NCBI RefSeq assembly: GCF_030412265.1
Contig: NZ_JAUHLN010000013.1
Coordinates: forward strand, 1-53,879
From: Fictibacillus terranigra
GTDB lineage: Bacteria > Bacillota > Bacilli > Bacillales > Fictibacillaceae
Length of the DNA: 53,879 bases
Direction: 5' to 3'
Shown here one piece after another: positions 1-10,590 of the stretch. The position numbers were made by a program, and so were the translations under genes. How positions within the stretch are numbered: position 1 is the first letter of the stretch; every line of letters starts with the position of its first letter. The notes beneath the pieces are model-generated. The model was given only the letters and a program-made list of their open reading frames with translations, did not search any database and had not been told where the DNA came from.

Positions 1-15
1 AAAGTGTCCATTCCC

Positions 16-99
16 GCATGTAAACGCTTCAAAGTGGCATGTAATCGGGCGAAATCCGCATGTAAAAGCAGCAAACCCGCATGTAAACGCCAAAAGATA
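16..99. repeat. 21-bp tandem repeat, four units
   Basis: The octamer GCATGTAA recurs at 16, 37, 58 and 79, exactly 21 bp apart, and the rest of each unit is partly conserved (A/C-rich, often ACGC or AGCA then AAA). A lone GCATGTA sits at 203. The period is a multiple of three, so frames 1 and 2 of the + strand and one frame of the - strand stay open through the array. The + frames stop at 98-105 with no credible start inside the window. I read it as a non-coding intergenic tandem repeat that may continue left of the window. A repetitive protein end is the alternative. Confidence 0.7.
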
Positions 100-346
100 A
101 AGTAAGGCGCATAAAAATCTTCAAATACAATCTCCCTCATTCCACTTCTTGCCTACTTCTTCATAACTTCGCTGACACAGCCGCGAACCATCATTTTTAG
201 CCGCATGTACGCTGTGCTTAGAACCATTTCTTTCCTTGTTTAGGCTGGGAAATGCTTTAAATTTTCAAGACAGACACGAACAAATTCAGGAGCACATACA
301 TTGAACTAGAGCCTAAACAAGAAACGAAGATTACTAAGGTACGAGA
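100..346. other. intergenic stretch without a recognisable gene
   Basis: No open frame with a ribosome binding site, RNA gene or strong hairpin is visible between the tandem repeat and the gin promoter. In B. subtilis the segment left of csfB/gin is an rRNA operon, so this could be sequence downstream of one, but no 5S rRNA is visible here. Confidence 0.5.
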
Positions 347-376
347 GTATAGAGCGGGAGAACTCTGGGAAGAATG
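347..376 (+). promoter_or_regulatory. sigma-F-type promoter of gin
   Basis: GTATA (347-351), 15 bp, then GGGAAGAATG (367-376) fits the sigma-F consensus (GywTA, 15 bp, GgnrAnAnTw) almost fully. It lies just before the ribosome binding site of gin, whose B. subtilis homolog csfB is a sigma-F target. The implied leader is very short. Confidence 0.55.
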
Positions 377-397
377 GAGTAATGGAGGTGGATGAAA

Positions 398-595
398 ATG
401 AAATCATCGATGCAACCAACAGGGGAATTGTGTTTAATATGTGAGGAGTATAAGGAGACCGGGATTCACATTTTACATCAATACATCTGTATGGACTGTG
501 AGAAAAAAATAGTTTCTGCTGAAACGAATGACGAATATTACAAACACTATTTAAATCAATTAAGAAAATTAAAATTAGCGAATTCTTCCGTATAA
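398..595 (+). CDS. csfB: anti-sigma factor Gin (CsfB)
   Basis: A 65-residue protein with two CxxC pairs (CLIC and CMDC) about 16 residues apart, the zinc-binding signature of Gin. In B. subtilis Gin binds sigma-G and also sigma-E, preventing premature or misplaced activity during sporulation. An in-frame ATG at 392 lies almost on top of the GGAGG at 384-388; the ATG at 398 has proper spacing and is preferred. It stands alone between a forespore-type promoter and a terminator. The xpaC and yaaN genes that follow csfB in B. subtilis are absent here. Confidence 0.85.
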   Translation: MKSSMQPTGELCLICEEYKETGIHILHQYICMDCEKKIVSAETNDEYYKHYLNQLRKLKLANSSV

Positions 596-618
596 ACAGG
601 CCGACAGGGCCTGTTTTT
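596..618 (+). terminator. terminator of gin
   Basis: ACAGGCC (596-602) pairs with GGCCTGT (608-614), followed by a T-run. Confidence 0.85.
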
Positions 619-703
619 CTGATTGGAGTGAAAAGCAGACAGCATAGAGTTATGCTAAAATAGAAGGATAAACAGTACTTGATGTAAGAAAAAAGGATTA
701 TAC

Positions 704-2146
704 ATGATTAGAGAACAAAGAACTCCCTTATATGATGCCCTTATACGGCATAGCCATAAAACAAAATGGTCCTTTCATGTTCCAGGGCACAAAAATGGAA
801 CCATCGGCTTTAAAGACAGCGAAAACAACGCATTTGCCTCCATTCTTCCTATGGACGTAACGGAGCTGACGGGACTGGATGATCTCCATGAACCCTCTGA
901 AGCGATTAAAGAGGCGCAGGAATTGACGGCATCTCTGTATGGTGCCCACTCCAGTTATTTTTTGGTGGGAGGAAGTACAGCAGGAAATCTGGTCATGCTT
1001 TTATCTGCTTTTCAAGAGAATGATCTTGTTTTTGTTCAGCGGAACTGCCATAAGTCAGTTTTGAACGGACTGGAGCTGGCAGGGCTTGAGCCGGTATTTC
1101 TTTCGCCCGGCGTCGATCCGGTCGGACAGTTTGCCACTGGGCTTACACTTGAAAGGGTGAAAGAAGCGGTAACGAAGTACCCTGAGGCCAAAGGAATCAT
1201 GCTGACGAACCCAAACTATTATGGATGGGCTGCAGATCTAAAGGAAATGATTCATTATTTGCATGAACACGGATTGATCGTGCTCGTTGATGAAGCTCAT
1301 GGAGCCCATTTTGGCAGGAGCGAATGGTTTCCTGAGAGTGCGATCAAGTCTGGGGCTGATATGGTTGTCCACTCTGCCCATAAAACACTTCCTGCTATGA
1401 CGATGGGTGCTTATTTGCATTGCAACAGTTTTCGCATGGATGAAAATAGGGTAAAACATTATTTACAGGCCCTTCAATCGAGTTCGCCATCGTATCCGAT
1501 TATGGCCTCGCTGGACTTGGCAAGAGCCTACGTGGGCAGTCTTACTCCAGAGGATTTTAAGGCGATTAAAAAGGATGCGGAACACTTTAGGGACGCTCTG
1601 AACAGTATTCCTCAGCTGACGGTGTTGAATTCACCCCGGGACTATGGGCTGGATCCTTTGAAAGTTACTGTACAGAGCACCACAGGCCGTACTGGGTATG
1701 AGCTGCAGGAGAAGCTGGAGGATAAGGGGATTTTTACGGAACTCGCTGATCCTTTGAATGTCCTGTTTGTGCTTCCTCTCGGCAGGATACCGGGTCTTGA
1801 TGAATTGATTGAAACTATTCGAGGGGCTTTGTCAGACGACATGTTTCACAAGAAACATTCCCGGCTTCCATTACAGAGTACAGGAACAGGCATCAGTGCT
1901 CTTGCAGCTGGCTATAAAGAACTGCTGATGATGGAAAGTTCAGAGGTATGGATCTCCCAATCTTCAGGCCTTATAGCTGCTCAGTCCATTGTTCCCTATC
2001 CGCCCGGCATCCCGCTGATCGCCAGAGGAGAACGGATTACGGAGGAAATGGTGAAAGAATATCAATATCTTTTAGCGCAGGGTACCCGGTTTCAGGGTGG
2101 ACAAGGCAAAAAAATAATCGTATATGCTGAACAGAAGGAAGAGTAG
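704..2146 (+). CDS. yaaO: Orn/Lys/Arg decarboxylase family protein (YaaO)
   Basis: A 480-residue fold-type I PLP enzyme of the bacterial Orn/Lys/Arg decarboxylase family. Visible marks are the N-terminal HVPGHKNG motif, the cofactor-binding DEAHGAHFG near residues 195-205 and the Schiff-base lysine in HSAHKT near 225, followed by the C-terminal domain. The B. subtilis counterpart YaaO has no settled substrate, and its paralog SpeA is an arginine decarboxylase, so substrate cannot be assigned from sequence. An extended -10 (TGCTAAAAT, 653-661) without a clear -35 is the likely promoter. The stop lies 2 nt before the tmk start, so the two are co-transcribed. Confidence 0.85.
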   Translation: MIREQRTPLYDALIRHSHKTKWSFHVPGHKNGTIGFKDSENNAFASILPMDVTELTGLDDLHEPSEAIKEAQELTASLYGAHSSYFLVGGSTAGNLVMLLSAFQENDLVFVQRNCHKSVLNGLELAGLEPVFLSPGVDPVGQFATGLTLERVKEAVTKYPEAKGIMLTNPNYYGWAADLKEMIHYLHEHGLIVLVDEAHGAHFGRSEWFPESAIKSGADMVVHSAHKTLPAMTMGAYLHCNSFRMDENRVKHYLQALQSSSPSYPIMASLDLARAYVGSLTPEDFKAIKKDAEHFRDALNSIPQLTVLNSPRDYGLDPLKVTVQSTTGRTGYELQEKLEDKGIFTELADPLNVLFVLPLGRIPGLDELIETIRGALSDDMFHKKHSRLPLQSTGTGISALAAGYKELLMMESSEVWISQSSGLIAAQSIVPYPPGIPLIARGERITEEMVKEYQYLLAQGTRFQGGQGKKIIVYAEQKEE

Positions 2147-2148
2147 AT

Positions 2149-3142
<994 letters not shown>

Positions 3143-3160
3143 TATGACGGAGGAGTAAGA

Positions 3161-3595
3161 ATGAAAATTGGCCAGGATCCCCGCCCAATGATCGATCTGA
3201 AACAAAAAGAAGAAAGGCTCAGCGGCAAAAGCGGAGATGTGTTTGGAAAAGCTGTTGCGAGCCATCAGGAAAAGCTGCAATCCGATCAGCTCGGCGCCCT
3301 ATTGAAGGACGTGGAGAAGCAGGGGCAGCGGCTTGCTCAGTATCAGACCATGAGAGATTTTAGCCAATATAAACAGCTTGTGCAGCGTTTTGTAAAAGAA
3401 GCTGTTGATTTTGGCATGAATCTAAAACATAGCCGCGGCTGGAACAGCCAGGGAAGGCAGCAGACGACAAGGCTCGTTCAGGAAGTGGATGCCAAGCTTC
3501 TGGAAATGGCTGACCTGATGAAGGAAGAAAAATCAATCGGCCTGCTTGATAAGATCGGTGAAATGAAGGGGCTCTTGATTAATTTATATACGTAG
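3161..3595 (+). CDS. yaaR: YaaR family protein (DUF327)
   Basis: A 144-residue, mostly helical, charged soluble protein matching YaaR by length, helical character and position between darA and holB. The function of the family is unknown. There is no signal peptide or membrane segment. A central segment rich in Gln, Lys and Arg (residues 60-110) is probably coiled-coil. GGAGG precedes the ATG at 3161. Confidence 0.85.
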   Translation: MKIGQDPRPMIDLKQKEERLSGKSGDVFGKAVASHQEKLQSDQLGALLKDVEKQGQRLAQYQTMRDFSQYKQLVQRFVKEAVDFGMNLKHSRGWNSQGRQQTTRLVQEVDAKLLEMADLMKEEKSIGLLDKIGEMKGLLINLYT

Positions 3596-3604
3596 GTGGG
3601 AAAA

Positions 3605-4591
3605 ATGAGCTGGGAACAATTAAGTGAAAGGCAGCCAAGGGTGGTAAAAACGTTAACGAATAGTGTTAAGAAAGATCGTCTCGCTCATGCTTATGTGTTT
3701 GAGGGGGGCCATGGAACAGGAAAAATGGATATGGCCCTTCAGCTCGCAAAAACTTTTTTGTGCAGGGAAACAACGAGTGTTGAACCTTGCGGTGAATGTA
3801 AGGATTGCAAGAGGATTGACTCAGGAAACCACCCGGACGTTCATATTGTACAGCCTGAAGGGCAATCCATCAAAATTGATCAGATTCGTGGTTTGCAAAA
3901 AGAATTTGCTTATCATGGAATGGAATCGGATAAGAAAGTCTACATCGTGGAACATGCTGATCGTATGACGGTACAGGCGGCCAATAGTCTGCTTAAATTT
4001 TTGGAAGAACCGACGTCCTCCACGATCGCCTTTTTATTAACGGAACAGGTGCATCGTCTGCTTGACACCATTCTGTCCAGGTCACAGGTTCTGTCCTTTT
4101 CTCCTCTTCCCCCAGAACAGCTGGTTAAATCTTTGCAGGAAGAAGGGATTTCTTTGCCGATGGCAGCTATGGCTGCCGCATTAACGAGCGATAAGTCAGA
4201 AGCGCTCGAAATTTGTAGGCAAGAGTGGTTTGCACAAGCACGAGACAAAGTGATACAATTAACTGAAGAGTTGAGGACTCGTCCCAGCCAGGTATTTGTT
4301 TCATTACAGGATAACTGGTTGTCGTTTTTTAAGGAAAAAGATCAGCTCGACAATGCATTAAGCCTTTTATTGATCTGGTACAAAGATCTTTTATTTATAC
4401 AGCTTTCAGAGCCGGAGCACCTGGTATTTGTCGATCAGCGGCAAACGTTAGAGCAGCAAGCTCTACATACCTCACAGAAAAGAATCAGTGAGAAAATGCT
4501 GGCTATCTTAACAGCCAAGCAACGCTTAGGTGCAAACGTAAACCCCCAGCTCCTAATGGAGCAGTTGGTGTTACGATTACGGGAGGGATAA
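3605..4591 (+). CDS. holB: DNA polymerase III delta-prime subunit
   Basis: Clamp-loader subunit that, with tau and delta, loads the beta sliding clamp. In the 328-residue protein I see a degenerate P-loop (GGHGTGKMD), a four-cysteine zinc module (C..C-GEC-KDC region, residues 54-69), the sensor-like segment around LLKFLEEP and SRSQ near 160. A GTG at 3596 is in frame, but it would consume the Shine-Dalgarno GGTGGG; ATG 3605 matches B. subtilis HolB length (329) and start. Confidence 0.93.
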   Translation: MSWEQLSERQPRVVKTLTNSVKKDRLAHAYVFEGGHGTGKMDMALQLAKTFLCRETTSVEPCGECKDCKRIDSGNHPDVHIVQPEGQSIKIDQIRGLQKEFAYHGMESDKKVYIVEHADRMTVQAANSLLKFLEEPTSSTIAFLLTEQVHRLLDTILSRSQVLSFSPLPPEQLVKSLQEEGISLPMAAMAAALTSDKSEALEICRQEWFAQARDKVIQLTEELRTRPSQVFVSLQDNWLSFFKEKDQLDNALSLLLIWYKDLLFIQLSEPEHLVFVDQRQTLEQQALHTSQKRISEKMLAILTAKQRLGANVNPQLLMEQLVLRLREG

Positions 4592-4597
4592 AAGCCT

Positions 4598-5425
4598 GTG
4601 TATGAAGTAGTCGGAGTCCGTTTTAAAAAAGCGGGAAAAATATACTATTTCGATCCTGGCGACCTTGATATCATAAAGGATACATTCGTAATTGTTGAAA
4701 CAGCGCGCGGAATTGAGTACGGTAAAGTCGTCATAGACAAGAAGCAAGTTGGGGAGAATGATGTTGTACTTCCTTTAAAAAAGGTAGTAAGGAACGCAAA
4801 CGAGAAAGATATGCTCGCGGTCGATGAAAACAAAAAAGCTGCCCAAAATGCTTTTGAACTGTGCACGGAAAAGATAACTGAACATAAGCTTGACATGAAA
4901 TTGGTGGATGTCGAATATACCTTCGACCGAAATAAAGTCATTTTTTATTTCACGGCAGATGGGCGCATCGATTTTCGGGAACTGGTTAAAGATCTTGCTT
5001 CCATTTTTCGGACGCGGATCGAGCTGCGGCAAATCGGAGTCCGTGATGAGGCCAAAATGCTCGGCGGCATCGGACCATGCGGAAGAATGCTGTGCTGTTC
5101 TACTTTTCTTGGTGACTTTGAACCCGTATCCATTAAAATGGCTAAAGACCAGAACCTTTCACTTAACCCTGCAAAGATTTCTGGGTTATGCGGCCGTTTG
5201 ATGTGCTGTTTAAAATACGAAAATGATTATTATGAAGAAGTCAAAAGAGAGCTTCCGGATGTGGGTGAACAGATTGCCACTCCCCACGGAAGAGGTCGCG
5301 TTGTTGGATTGAATATGCTCGAGAAACTTGTACAGGTCGAACTGCCGGAACTTGAGAAAGTAACGGAATATACAATTGATGAGCTCATGAAAGAAAAGGA
5401 ATTATTTACGCAAGCTACAGAATAA
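4598..5425 (+). CDS. ricT: RicT (YaaT), PSP1-domain regulator
   Basis: A 275-residue PSP1-domain protein. In B. subtilis RicT forms a complex with RicA and RicF that carries [4Fe-4S] clusters and promotes RNase Y-dependent mRNA processing, sporulation, competence and biofilm formation. The clustered cysteines are visible at CGRMLCC (about 163-169) and CGRLMCC (about 198-204), plus an FLGDF motif between them. The start is GTG at 4598 with GGGAGGG 11 bp upstream, 6 nt after the holB stop. Confidence 0.93.
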   Translation: MYEVVGVRFKKAGKIYYFDPGDLDIIKDTFVIVETARGIEYGKVVIDKKQVGENDVVLPLKKVVRNANEKDMLAVDENKKAAQNAFELCTEKITEHKLDMKLVDVEYTFDRNKVIFYFTADGRIDFRELVKDLASIFRTRIELRQIGVRDEAKMLGGIGPCGRMLCCSTFLGDFEPVSIKMAKDQNLSLNPAKISGLCGRLMCCLKYENDYYEEVKRELPDVGEQIATPHGRGRVVGLNMLEKLVQVELPELEKVTEYTIDELMKEKELFTQATE

Positions 5426-5440
5426 CGAGGTGGAAAGCAC

Positions 5441-5794
5441 GTGGAGAAAGATCAGATTTTTTCCCGGGTGACCCATATGGAGCAGCAATTGGCAGCTTTA
5501 ACGGAGCAAATTGGAGACTTAAAAGCAGACCTTGTCGCCTTATTGGAACAGAATCACAACCTGCAAATGGAAAATTATAATTTGCGAAGTGCTCTGAAGC
5601 CACAGGAAAAAAAAGGATCCAAATCCTCTGTTAAAAAGCGGCCACTGTCACAAGAATCGGCAGATATCGGGGAAGGCTATGACAACCTGGCGAGGCTGTA
5701 TCAAGAAGGATTTCATATTTGCAATCTTCATTATGGAAGTGTTCGTACAGAGGGCGACTGCCTGTTCTGTCTGTCATTTCTTAATAAAAAATAA
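5441..5794 (+). CDS. yabA: replication initiation control protein YabA
   Basis: Negative regulator of initiation that binds DnaA and DnaN. The 117-residue protein has an N-terminal leucine-zipper-like tetramerisation helix (residues 1-50), a Lys/Ser-rich linker, and a C-terminal zinc module with HICNLHYG and CLFC. The start is GTG at 5441 with GAGGTGG upstream. Last gene before a strong terminator. Confidence 0.93.
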   Translation: MEKDQIFSRVTHMEQQLAALTEQIGDLKADLVALLEQNHNLQMENYNLRSALKPQEKKGSKSSVKKRPLSQESADIGEGYDNLARLYQEGFHICNLHYGSVRTEGDCLFCLSFLNKK

Positions 5795-5823
5795 AGAGTC
5801 TTTCCAAAGGGGAAGACTCTTTT
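5793..5823 (+). terminator. terminator after yabA
   Basis: AAGAGTCTTtCC pairs across AAAG with GGgAAGACTCTT, followed by TTTTC. It overlaps the yabA stop codon. Confidence 0.85.
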
Positions 5824-5866
5824 CTATGTCATCTGATTCAACAACCTATTGAGAAAGAGTGATGTA

Positions 5867-6610
5867 ATGGAATACCTGTTAAAAGGAGACGAGCGGCTGG
5901 ATTATCTCGTGGATGAATCGTTAAAGATCATTCAGAGCCCGTCCGTCTTTTCATTTTCTCTTGATGCGGTACTGCTGAGCAGGTTTGTCTATGTACCTAT
6001 ACAAAAAGGAAAAATCATTGATCTGTGTACAGGAAACGGTGCTGTGGCACTGCTGATGACACAGCGTTCGAAGGCATCGATTACTGGGGTGGAAATTCAG
6101 GAACGGCTCAGTGATATGGCTGGCAGGAGCGTGGAAATCAACGGCTTGCAGGACCAGGTTTCCATATTGACTGACAACATCATCAATCTTCCTGGAAAGC
6201 TTGGGACAGGTACGTTTGATACGGTCGTTTGCAATCCGCCGTATTTTTCCTCGGTCAATGAAAAAGATTATAATGAGAACCCGCATCTGGCAGTAGCCAG
6301 GCATGAGATTCATTGTACGCTTGAAGATGTGATCTCTGTGAGCAGCAGGCTGGTCAAACAGGGCGGCAAAGCAGCTTTTGTTCACCGTCCCCAGCGGCTC
6401 ATGGACATTTTAAGCCTGATGAGAAAATACAGGCTAGAGCCAAAACGGCTGCAGTTTGTTTATCCAAAACCAGGCGGAGAGGCAAACATGCTGCTTGTTG
6501 AGGGGATGAAGGATGGCAAGCCTGATCTTCATATTCTGCCTCCACTGACCGTATACGGCATAGATGGGAAATATACAGAAGAACTGAAGAAGGTTTTCTA
6601 TGGGAAATAA
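5867..6610 (+). CDS. yabB: TrmN6-family tRNA/rRNA adenine-N6 methyltransferase (YabB)
   Basis: A 247-residue Rossmann-fold SAM-dependent methyltransferase. Motif I is [13 protein letters not shown] and the catalytic NPPYF motif lies near residue 125, as in adenine or cytosine N-methyltransferases of the YfiC/TrmN6 group (tRNA A37 m6A in E. coli). The B. subtilis substrate is less certain. A TTG at 5849 would add six residues; ATG 5867 matches family N-termini and has GAAAGAG upstream. In B. subtilis the GIY-YIG gene yazA follows; here rsmI comes next, with a 26-nt gap. Confidence 0.88.
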   Translation: MEYLLKGDERLDYLVDESLKIIQSPSVFSFSLDAVLLSRFVYVPIQKGKIIDLCTGNGAVALLMTQRSKASITGVEIQERLSDMAGRSVEINGLQDQVSILTDNIINLPGKLGTGTFDTVVCNPPYFSSVNEKDYNENPHLAVARHEIHCTLEDVISVSSRLVKQGGKAAFVHRPQRLMDILSLMRKYRLEPKRLQFVYPKPGGEANMLLVEGMKDGKPDLHILPPLTVYGIDGKYTEELKKVFYGK

Positions 6611-6636
6611 TCAAATCAGGGAAGGAGGCGCTGTAT

Positions 6637-7524
6637 ATGATGTGGCAGCAGAATAGCTATCAGAGCCACGAAACAGGTGTACTCTACTTAGTTCCGACTC
6701 CGATCGGGAACTTGGAGGACATGACTTTTCGTGCGATACGGATTTTAAAGGAAGCCGACTATATTGGGGCAGAGGATACGAGACAGACGAAAAAGCTTTG
6801 CAATTACTTTGAGATTCAGACTCCACTTTTCAGCTACCACGAACATAATAAAGAGGTGAGCGGCATGAAACTCATCGATCTGCTGAAAGAAGGCAAAACA
6901 GTGGCACTCGTATCGGATGCCGGGACACCGGCCATTTCGGACCCAGGGTATGAACTGGTGGTAAGCGCACTGCAGGAAAAGATTCCTGTTGTTCCGCTTC
7001 CGGGAGCGAACGCGGCATTATCGTCACTGATTGCTTCAGGCCTTAATACGAAGGACTTTTACTTTTACGGATTCTTGCCTCGGGGAAAGAAAGAAAAGAA
7101 AGAACAGCTTGAGCGGCTCAAATATTATTCATTTACAATGATTTTTTATGAATCTCCTCACCGTTTAAAGGAGACCTTATCCTTGATGCATGAGATCCTT
7201 GGTGACCGGAATGTTTCGATGGCGAGAGAACTGACGAAGAAATATGAAGAGTTCATCAGAGGTCCGTTAAGGAAAATGATGGAGTGGTCCAAGGAAACGG
7301 AGATCAGAGGAGAGTTTTGTCTGGTGGTTGAAGGATCGTCCGAGAAGAGGGAAGAAACAGCCGAATCTCAGTGGTGGGATACTCTGACTCTTGCCGAGCA
7401 TGTACAGCATTATATCGATGAAGAAGAACTGAAGAGCAAAGAAGCAGTAAAAAGAGCGGCGGTGGACCGAAATCTGCCAAAGCGTGAGGTATACCAAGCC
7501 TATCATATTGAAAATGAAAACTAA
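6637..7524 (+). CDS. rsmI: 16S rRNA (cytidine-1402 2'-O) methyltransferase
   Basis: RsmI methylates the ribose of C1402 in the decoding site of 16S rRNA. The 295-residue protein shows YLVPTPIGNLEDMT, AEDTRQT, the SDAGTPAISDPG SAM-binding loop (about 89-100) and PGANAAL, all hallmarks of this tetrapyrrole-methylase-like family. GGAAGGAGG at 6619-6627 precedes tandem ATGs at 6637 and 6640. Ends convergently against abrB with a shared terminator. Confidence 0.95.
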   Translation: MMWQQNSYQSHETGVLYLVPTPIGNLEDMTFRAIRILKEADYIGAEDTRQTKKLCNYFEIQTPLFSYHEHNKEVSGMKLIDLLKEGKTVALVSDAGTPAISDPGYELVVSALQEKIPVVPLPGANAALSSLIASGLNTKDFYFYGFLPRGKKEKKEQLERLKYYSFTMIFYESPHRLKETLSLMHEILGDRNVSMARELTKKYEEFIRGPLRKMMEWSKETEIRGEFCLVVEGSSEKREETAESQWWDTLTLAEHVQHYIDEEELKSKEAVKRAAVDRNLPKREVYQAYHIENEN

Positions 7525-7530
7525 ATGCAC

Positions 7531-7565
7531 AAAAAAAGGGCCTCCTGTGTTCAGGAGGCCGTTTT
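7531..7565. terminator. bidirectional terminator between rsmI and abrB
   Basis: GGCCTCCTG (7539-7547) pairs with CAGGAGGCC (7552-7560). The + side has GTTTT, and the - side has a seven-T run (A-run 7531-7537), so it serves rsmI and, better, abrB. Confidence 0.88.
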
Positions 7566-7576
7566 ATGTTCAAACC

Positions 7577-7861
7577 TTATTTTGCTGTTTGAAGTTGTCG
7601 TTGAAGTTCGTTCATGATTTCTTTTGCACCTTCTGGGCTAAGAATGATTTTTCCGCCAGCAAGTGAATAGTTGTCATCAGAAACTTCCCCAGTTACTGCA
7701 CAAGTCATATTAGGCTTGTATTTTTTTAGGATGATGCGGTCATCGTCAACATAGATTTCAAGTGCGTCTTTTTCAGCAATTCCAAGTGTGCGTCGTAATT
7801 CGATTGGAATTACCACACGTCCTAGTTCATCAACTTTACGAACAATACCTGTAGATTTCAT
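7577..7861 (-). CDS. abrB: transition-state regulator AbrB
   Basis: A 94-residue DNA-binding repressor of stationary-phase genes. The N-terminal swapped-hairpin domain is plain (GIVRKVDELGRVVIP, RRTLGI, LEIYVDDDRIILKKY, residues 4-47), and the C-terminal multimerisation half follows, with one cysteine (TCAVTG) as in B. subtilis AbrB. The gene is divergent from metS. GGGAGGAG lies 7 nt upstream of the ATG. The promoter with Spo0A boxes just downstream of the start point suggests repression by Spo0A~P, as in B. subtilis. Confidence 0.97.
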   Translation of the reverse strand: MKSTGIVRKVDELGRVVIPIELRRTLGIAEKDALEIYVDDDRIILKKYKPNMTCAVTGEVSDDNYSLAGGKIILSPEGAKEIMNELQRQLQTAK

Positions 7862-7922
7862 TTTAGTAATCTCCTCCCGAATAGTAGATATTTTAATGCC
7901 TAACTATTATTTATATATATAA

Positions 7923-7941
7923 TCGTCAGAATTCGACAAAA
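7923..7941 (-). promoter_or_regulatory. tandem Spo0A operator, abrB-proximal
   Basis: On the - strand TTTTGTCGAA, three bases, TGACGA. TTTGTCGAA is a perfect 0A box, and the second half-box has the spacing I recall for the B. subtilis abrB operator. It lies about 8-25 nt downstream of the predicted abrB start point, as a repression site should. Confidence 0.75.
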
Positions 7942-7953
7942 TCTTACGGATTC

Positions 7954-7982
7954 ATCATAACAATATTTCCAGATTGGGTCAA
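7954..7982 (-). promoter_or_regulatory. sigma-A promoter of abrB
   Basis: Read on the - strand: TTGACC (7982-7977), 17 bp, TATGAT (7959-7954). The predicted start point is near 7948. Confidence 0.65.
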
Positions 7983-8204
7983 CTATTTTGCAAACAAAAA
8001 TTTCTATATCTATTTACCCGTTTTACTATAAGTTCAACCATATCATATTATCTTAACAAACAGGTAAAATCAGGTTTAGAAATTTATTCTTGTTTTTCAA
8101 AAAAATTACTGGGAATTATTCTTGATAAATTCGTCATTATTCGACAAAACTGACTTTTAAAAAATACTCTCTTAGCCTATTCTTCACCGTACATCCTGTT
8201 TACC
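7983..8204. other. AT-rich part of the abrB-metS intergenic region
   Basis: Apart from the distal Spo0A operator, this AT-rich stretch shows no credible gene or RNA. A 78-codon frame on the - strand (8184-8420) overlaps its right end and is judged spurious. Confidence 0.5.
8130..8149. promoter_or_regulatory. second tandem Spo0A-type operator, abrB-distal
   Basis: The same arrangement as at 7923-7941 (TTTTGTCGAA, three bases, TGACGA on the - strand), 208 bp farther from abrB and 56 bp upstream of the metS -35. I see no good promoter on the - strand at the equivalent spacing. Confidence 0.6.
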
Positions 8205-8234
8205 TTGACATGACTTTACGGGATTAGGTATATT
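8205..8234 (+). promoter_or_regulatory. sigma-A promoter of metS
   Basis: TTGACA (8205-8210), 18 bp, TATATT (8229-8234). It implies a leader of about 210 nt before metS. Confidence 0.65.
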
Positions 8235-8391
8235 TTGAGTGAAGAAAAGAGCATAATGAAAGTATTTACATAAAGTGATTTCGCACCTGTTTTGTATTTT
8301 ATGTCCCAGAACAAACATTTTTTTACACTTTTCATAGAACTGACAAATTTGATAGGCGCAATGTTCGGTCACTTTTTCCTGTAAATAAAAT

Positions 8392-8417
8392 GTCCCTCCT
8401 TTAGCAGGGGCTTTTTT
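8392..8417 (+). terminator. terminator-like hairpin in the metS leader
   Basis: GTCCCT (8392-8397) pairs with AGGGGC (8406-8411) with one G-U, followed by six T. It lies between the metS promoter and its start codon, so it may be an attenuator. The leader lacks the T-box consensus (AGGGTGG...) that would be expected for aminoacyl-tRNA control. Confidence 0.5.
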
Positions 8418-8438
8418 CATAGTTTATTAAATTTTTAA

Positions 8439-10415
<1,977 letters not shown>

Positions 10416-10426
10416 AGCAAGCATGT

Positions 10427-10456
10427 AAGGGGAGCCTAATAGGGCTTCCTTTTTTC
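10427..10456 (+). terminator. terminator of metS
   Basis: AAGGGGAGCC pairs with GGCTTCCTT (some G-U), followed by a T-run. Confidence 0.85.
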
Positions 10457-10590
10457 ATTTATCGGTGTAAAAAGATGTGTGTAATTTCCAGTATGTAATA
10501 AAACTGTAATGCAATTGTTATCCAGACGACTTGGTGTTATAGGACAAAGGTATGATAAACTGTGAAAGTGTTAATAGGAGGGCTTTCTTC

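Noticed and set aside
16-99. CRISPR-like array from the regular 21-bp repeats
   Set aside because: The conserved part is only about 8 bp, the units are directly joined without unique spacers of normal length, and no cas gene is present.
8184-8420. 78-codon open frame on the - strand upstream of abrB
   Set aside because: It covers the metS promoter and leader hairpin, shows no recognisable protein features and has no proper ribosome binding site.
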